From positions 62,001 through 126,000 of the forward strand of contig JAPDOI010001078.1 of the NCBI GenBank assembly GCA_029168955.1: a DNA stretch of 64,000 nucleotides, in the 5' to 3' direction. The stretch comes from Aplectana chamaeleonis (Eukaryota > Nematoda > Chromadorea > Rhabditida > Cosmocercidae). The translations under genes and the position numbers were made by a program. Below the pieces are notes generated by a model. The model did not search any database. It had not been told where the DNA came from and was given only the letters and a program-made list of their open reading frames with translations. Below are positions 63,134-64,000 of the stretch, piece by piece (the stretch's first letter is position 1; each line of letters begins with the position of its first letter).

Positions 63134-63839
63134 CCTGGGGTGGTAGTAAACTAGCCAGAACTGAGAGGTTAGAACCGTGACTATATCACGATAATGGGGA
63201 GAAATTCCAGTGCGAAACATCGATATAGTCGTCATTCTAAAGCAGGAGGTGTCACATAGCATTTGATTGCAAAACTAGCATCCCGTATGCGATCTCGGGA
63301 ACCCTAGCACATCAACTGCGAGACAACGCTTTGCACCAAAGGCGATCAGGGCTGGGCACGCGTCCCGGTTAACCTTAGGGGGGTGCATATTGGACGTTGC
63401 AGAGAGGGCAAAGGGGGATGCCATAACCGAATACCAAAAAAAGAACGAAGTTCATGTTCTGTCGAATTTCAGCAAAAAAATAATACGCACTATTCTTCTG
63501 ATTTGTCATATCTTCTTCCCCGCTTTTTGAGTCGAACACTAAAAGAATTCAAATTATTGATAGAGATGCAGGTTGTGTTCGCAATAATTCATAGTTGCTG
63601 TTGAAGTTTGTTTCGATGAAGGAGTGAACACTACTCCGTTATCTTGTAGAAAGTAAGGATTGATGTAGTCATGTTTCTTTGGTGCAACGTTCATTGATTA
63701 CGCGGGTGGCTACCGATTCGAGGCAAAGATACTAAGACAGCGCCTAGGAAAACTATCATTCAAGTTCAAAAAGAGATTAGCGAACTGGGGTCGTATTTGC
63801 CATCAACCCGCCGGGGAGTCGAAGGGTAGATGAGGTGAA

Positions 63840-64000
63840 ATTCCAGTACGAAGTGCGCGCTCCACGGCCACACCTCGCCTCCCTTGGCTTCCCTCGCGAC
63901 CGCCGGAATTTTTCGAATATCATAGCTGAAGAATGGCCGCTTCGCGATGGAATCTTAATCTTTTCGCAGTGATATCGATACGTAACACAGTTTACATTTC
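63840..64000 (-). repeat. Interspersed repeat, inverted copy of 18510-18690
   Basis: Reverse complement carries TGTTACGTATCGATATCACTGCG and GGCGGTCGCGAGGG as in the earlier copy. It continues past the window edge. Confidence 0.7.

Overview
This is a eukaryotic window with the look of a clade V (strongylid-type) nematode. Introns of about 55-62 bp occur beside very long ones, acceptors match TTTCAG or TTTTAG, and the one recognisable gene is a TRPM-family cation channel of the kind represented by C. elegans gon-2/gtl. There are no operons, rRNAs or CRISPR arrays. Most of the DNA is transposon-derived or tandemly repeated.

The backbone is one very long TRPM gene on the + strand, about 8.5 to 58.9 kb. 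Exons for the second half of the SLOG-like domain and the following MHR regions lie at 8.5-13.8 kb, the acidic linker at 13.7 and 26.5-26.8 kb, the six membrane segments, pore and TRP helix at 27.3-32.1 kb, and the C-terminal coiled coil and serine-rich tail at 32.5, 47.1-47.6, 52.1-52.6, 57.5 and possibly 58.8 kb. From 27.3 kb onward the splice phases agree exon by exon, and only one frameshift (near 32.03 kb) is visible. The exons at 8.6-13.8 kb instead carry a dozen or so small indels, an in-frame TGA and a disrupted splice acceptor. Either the 5' half is decaying, or this stretch is an unpolished patch of the assembly; most lesions are 1-2 bp insertions. I found no exons for the extreme N-terminus in 1-8.5 kb.

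The introns hold the rest. In order: a probable unrelated minus-strand membrane-protein exon (0.16-0.88 kb); a dead CR1/Jockey-like LINE (4.0-6.1 kb); TTAA-flanked non-autonomous elements (7.1-8.1 kb); a block at 14.7-26.0 kb bounded and studded by four arms made of a GGTCAGTACGC iteration; palindromic MITEs around the pore exons; a 21-bp heptad-coding minisatellite (35.9-37.2 kb); a roughly 2.5-kb satellite with a perfect TGACGTCA palindrome in almost every unit (38.4-41.0 kb); a 1.2-kb foldback element (42.9-44.1 kb); a 200-bp TA run (46.2 kb); a 2.3-kb hAT-like insertion with an 8-bp target duplication and a related unfilled copy nearby (48.3-50.6 kb); an inverted repeat with tRNA-like ends (50.8-51.7 kb); and more MITEs to the end.

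The window therefore shows one neuronal/epithelial-type ion channel gene whose introns have become a dense collection of nested non-autonomous transposons and satellites. No previously undescribed enzymatic system is evident. The most interesting items are the repeat architectures and the uneven integrity of the TRPM gene.
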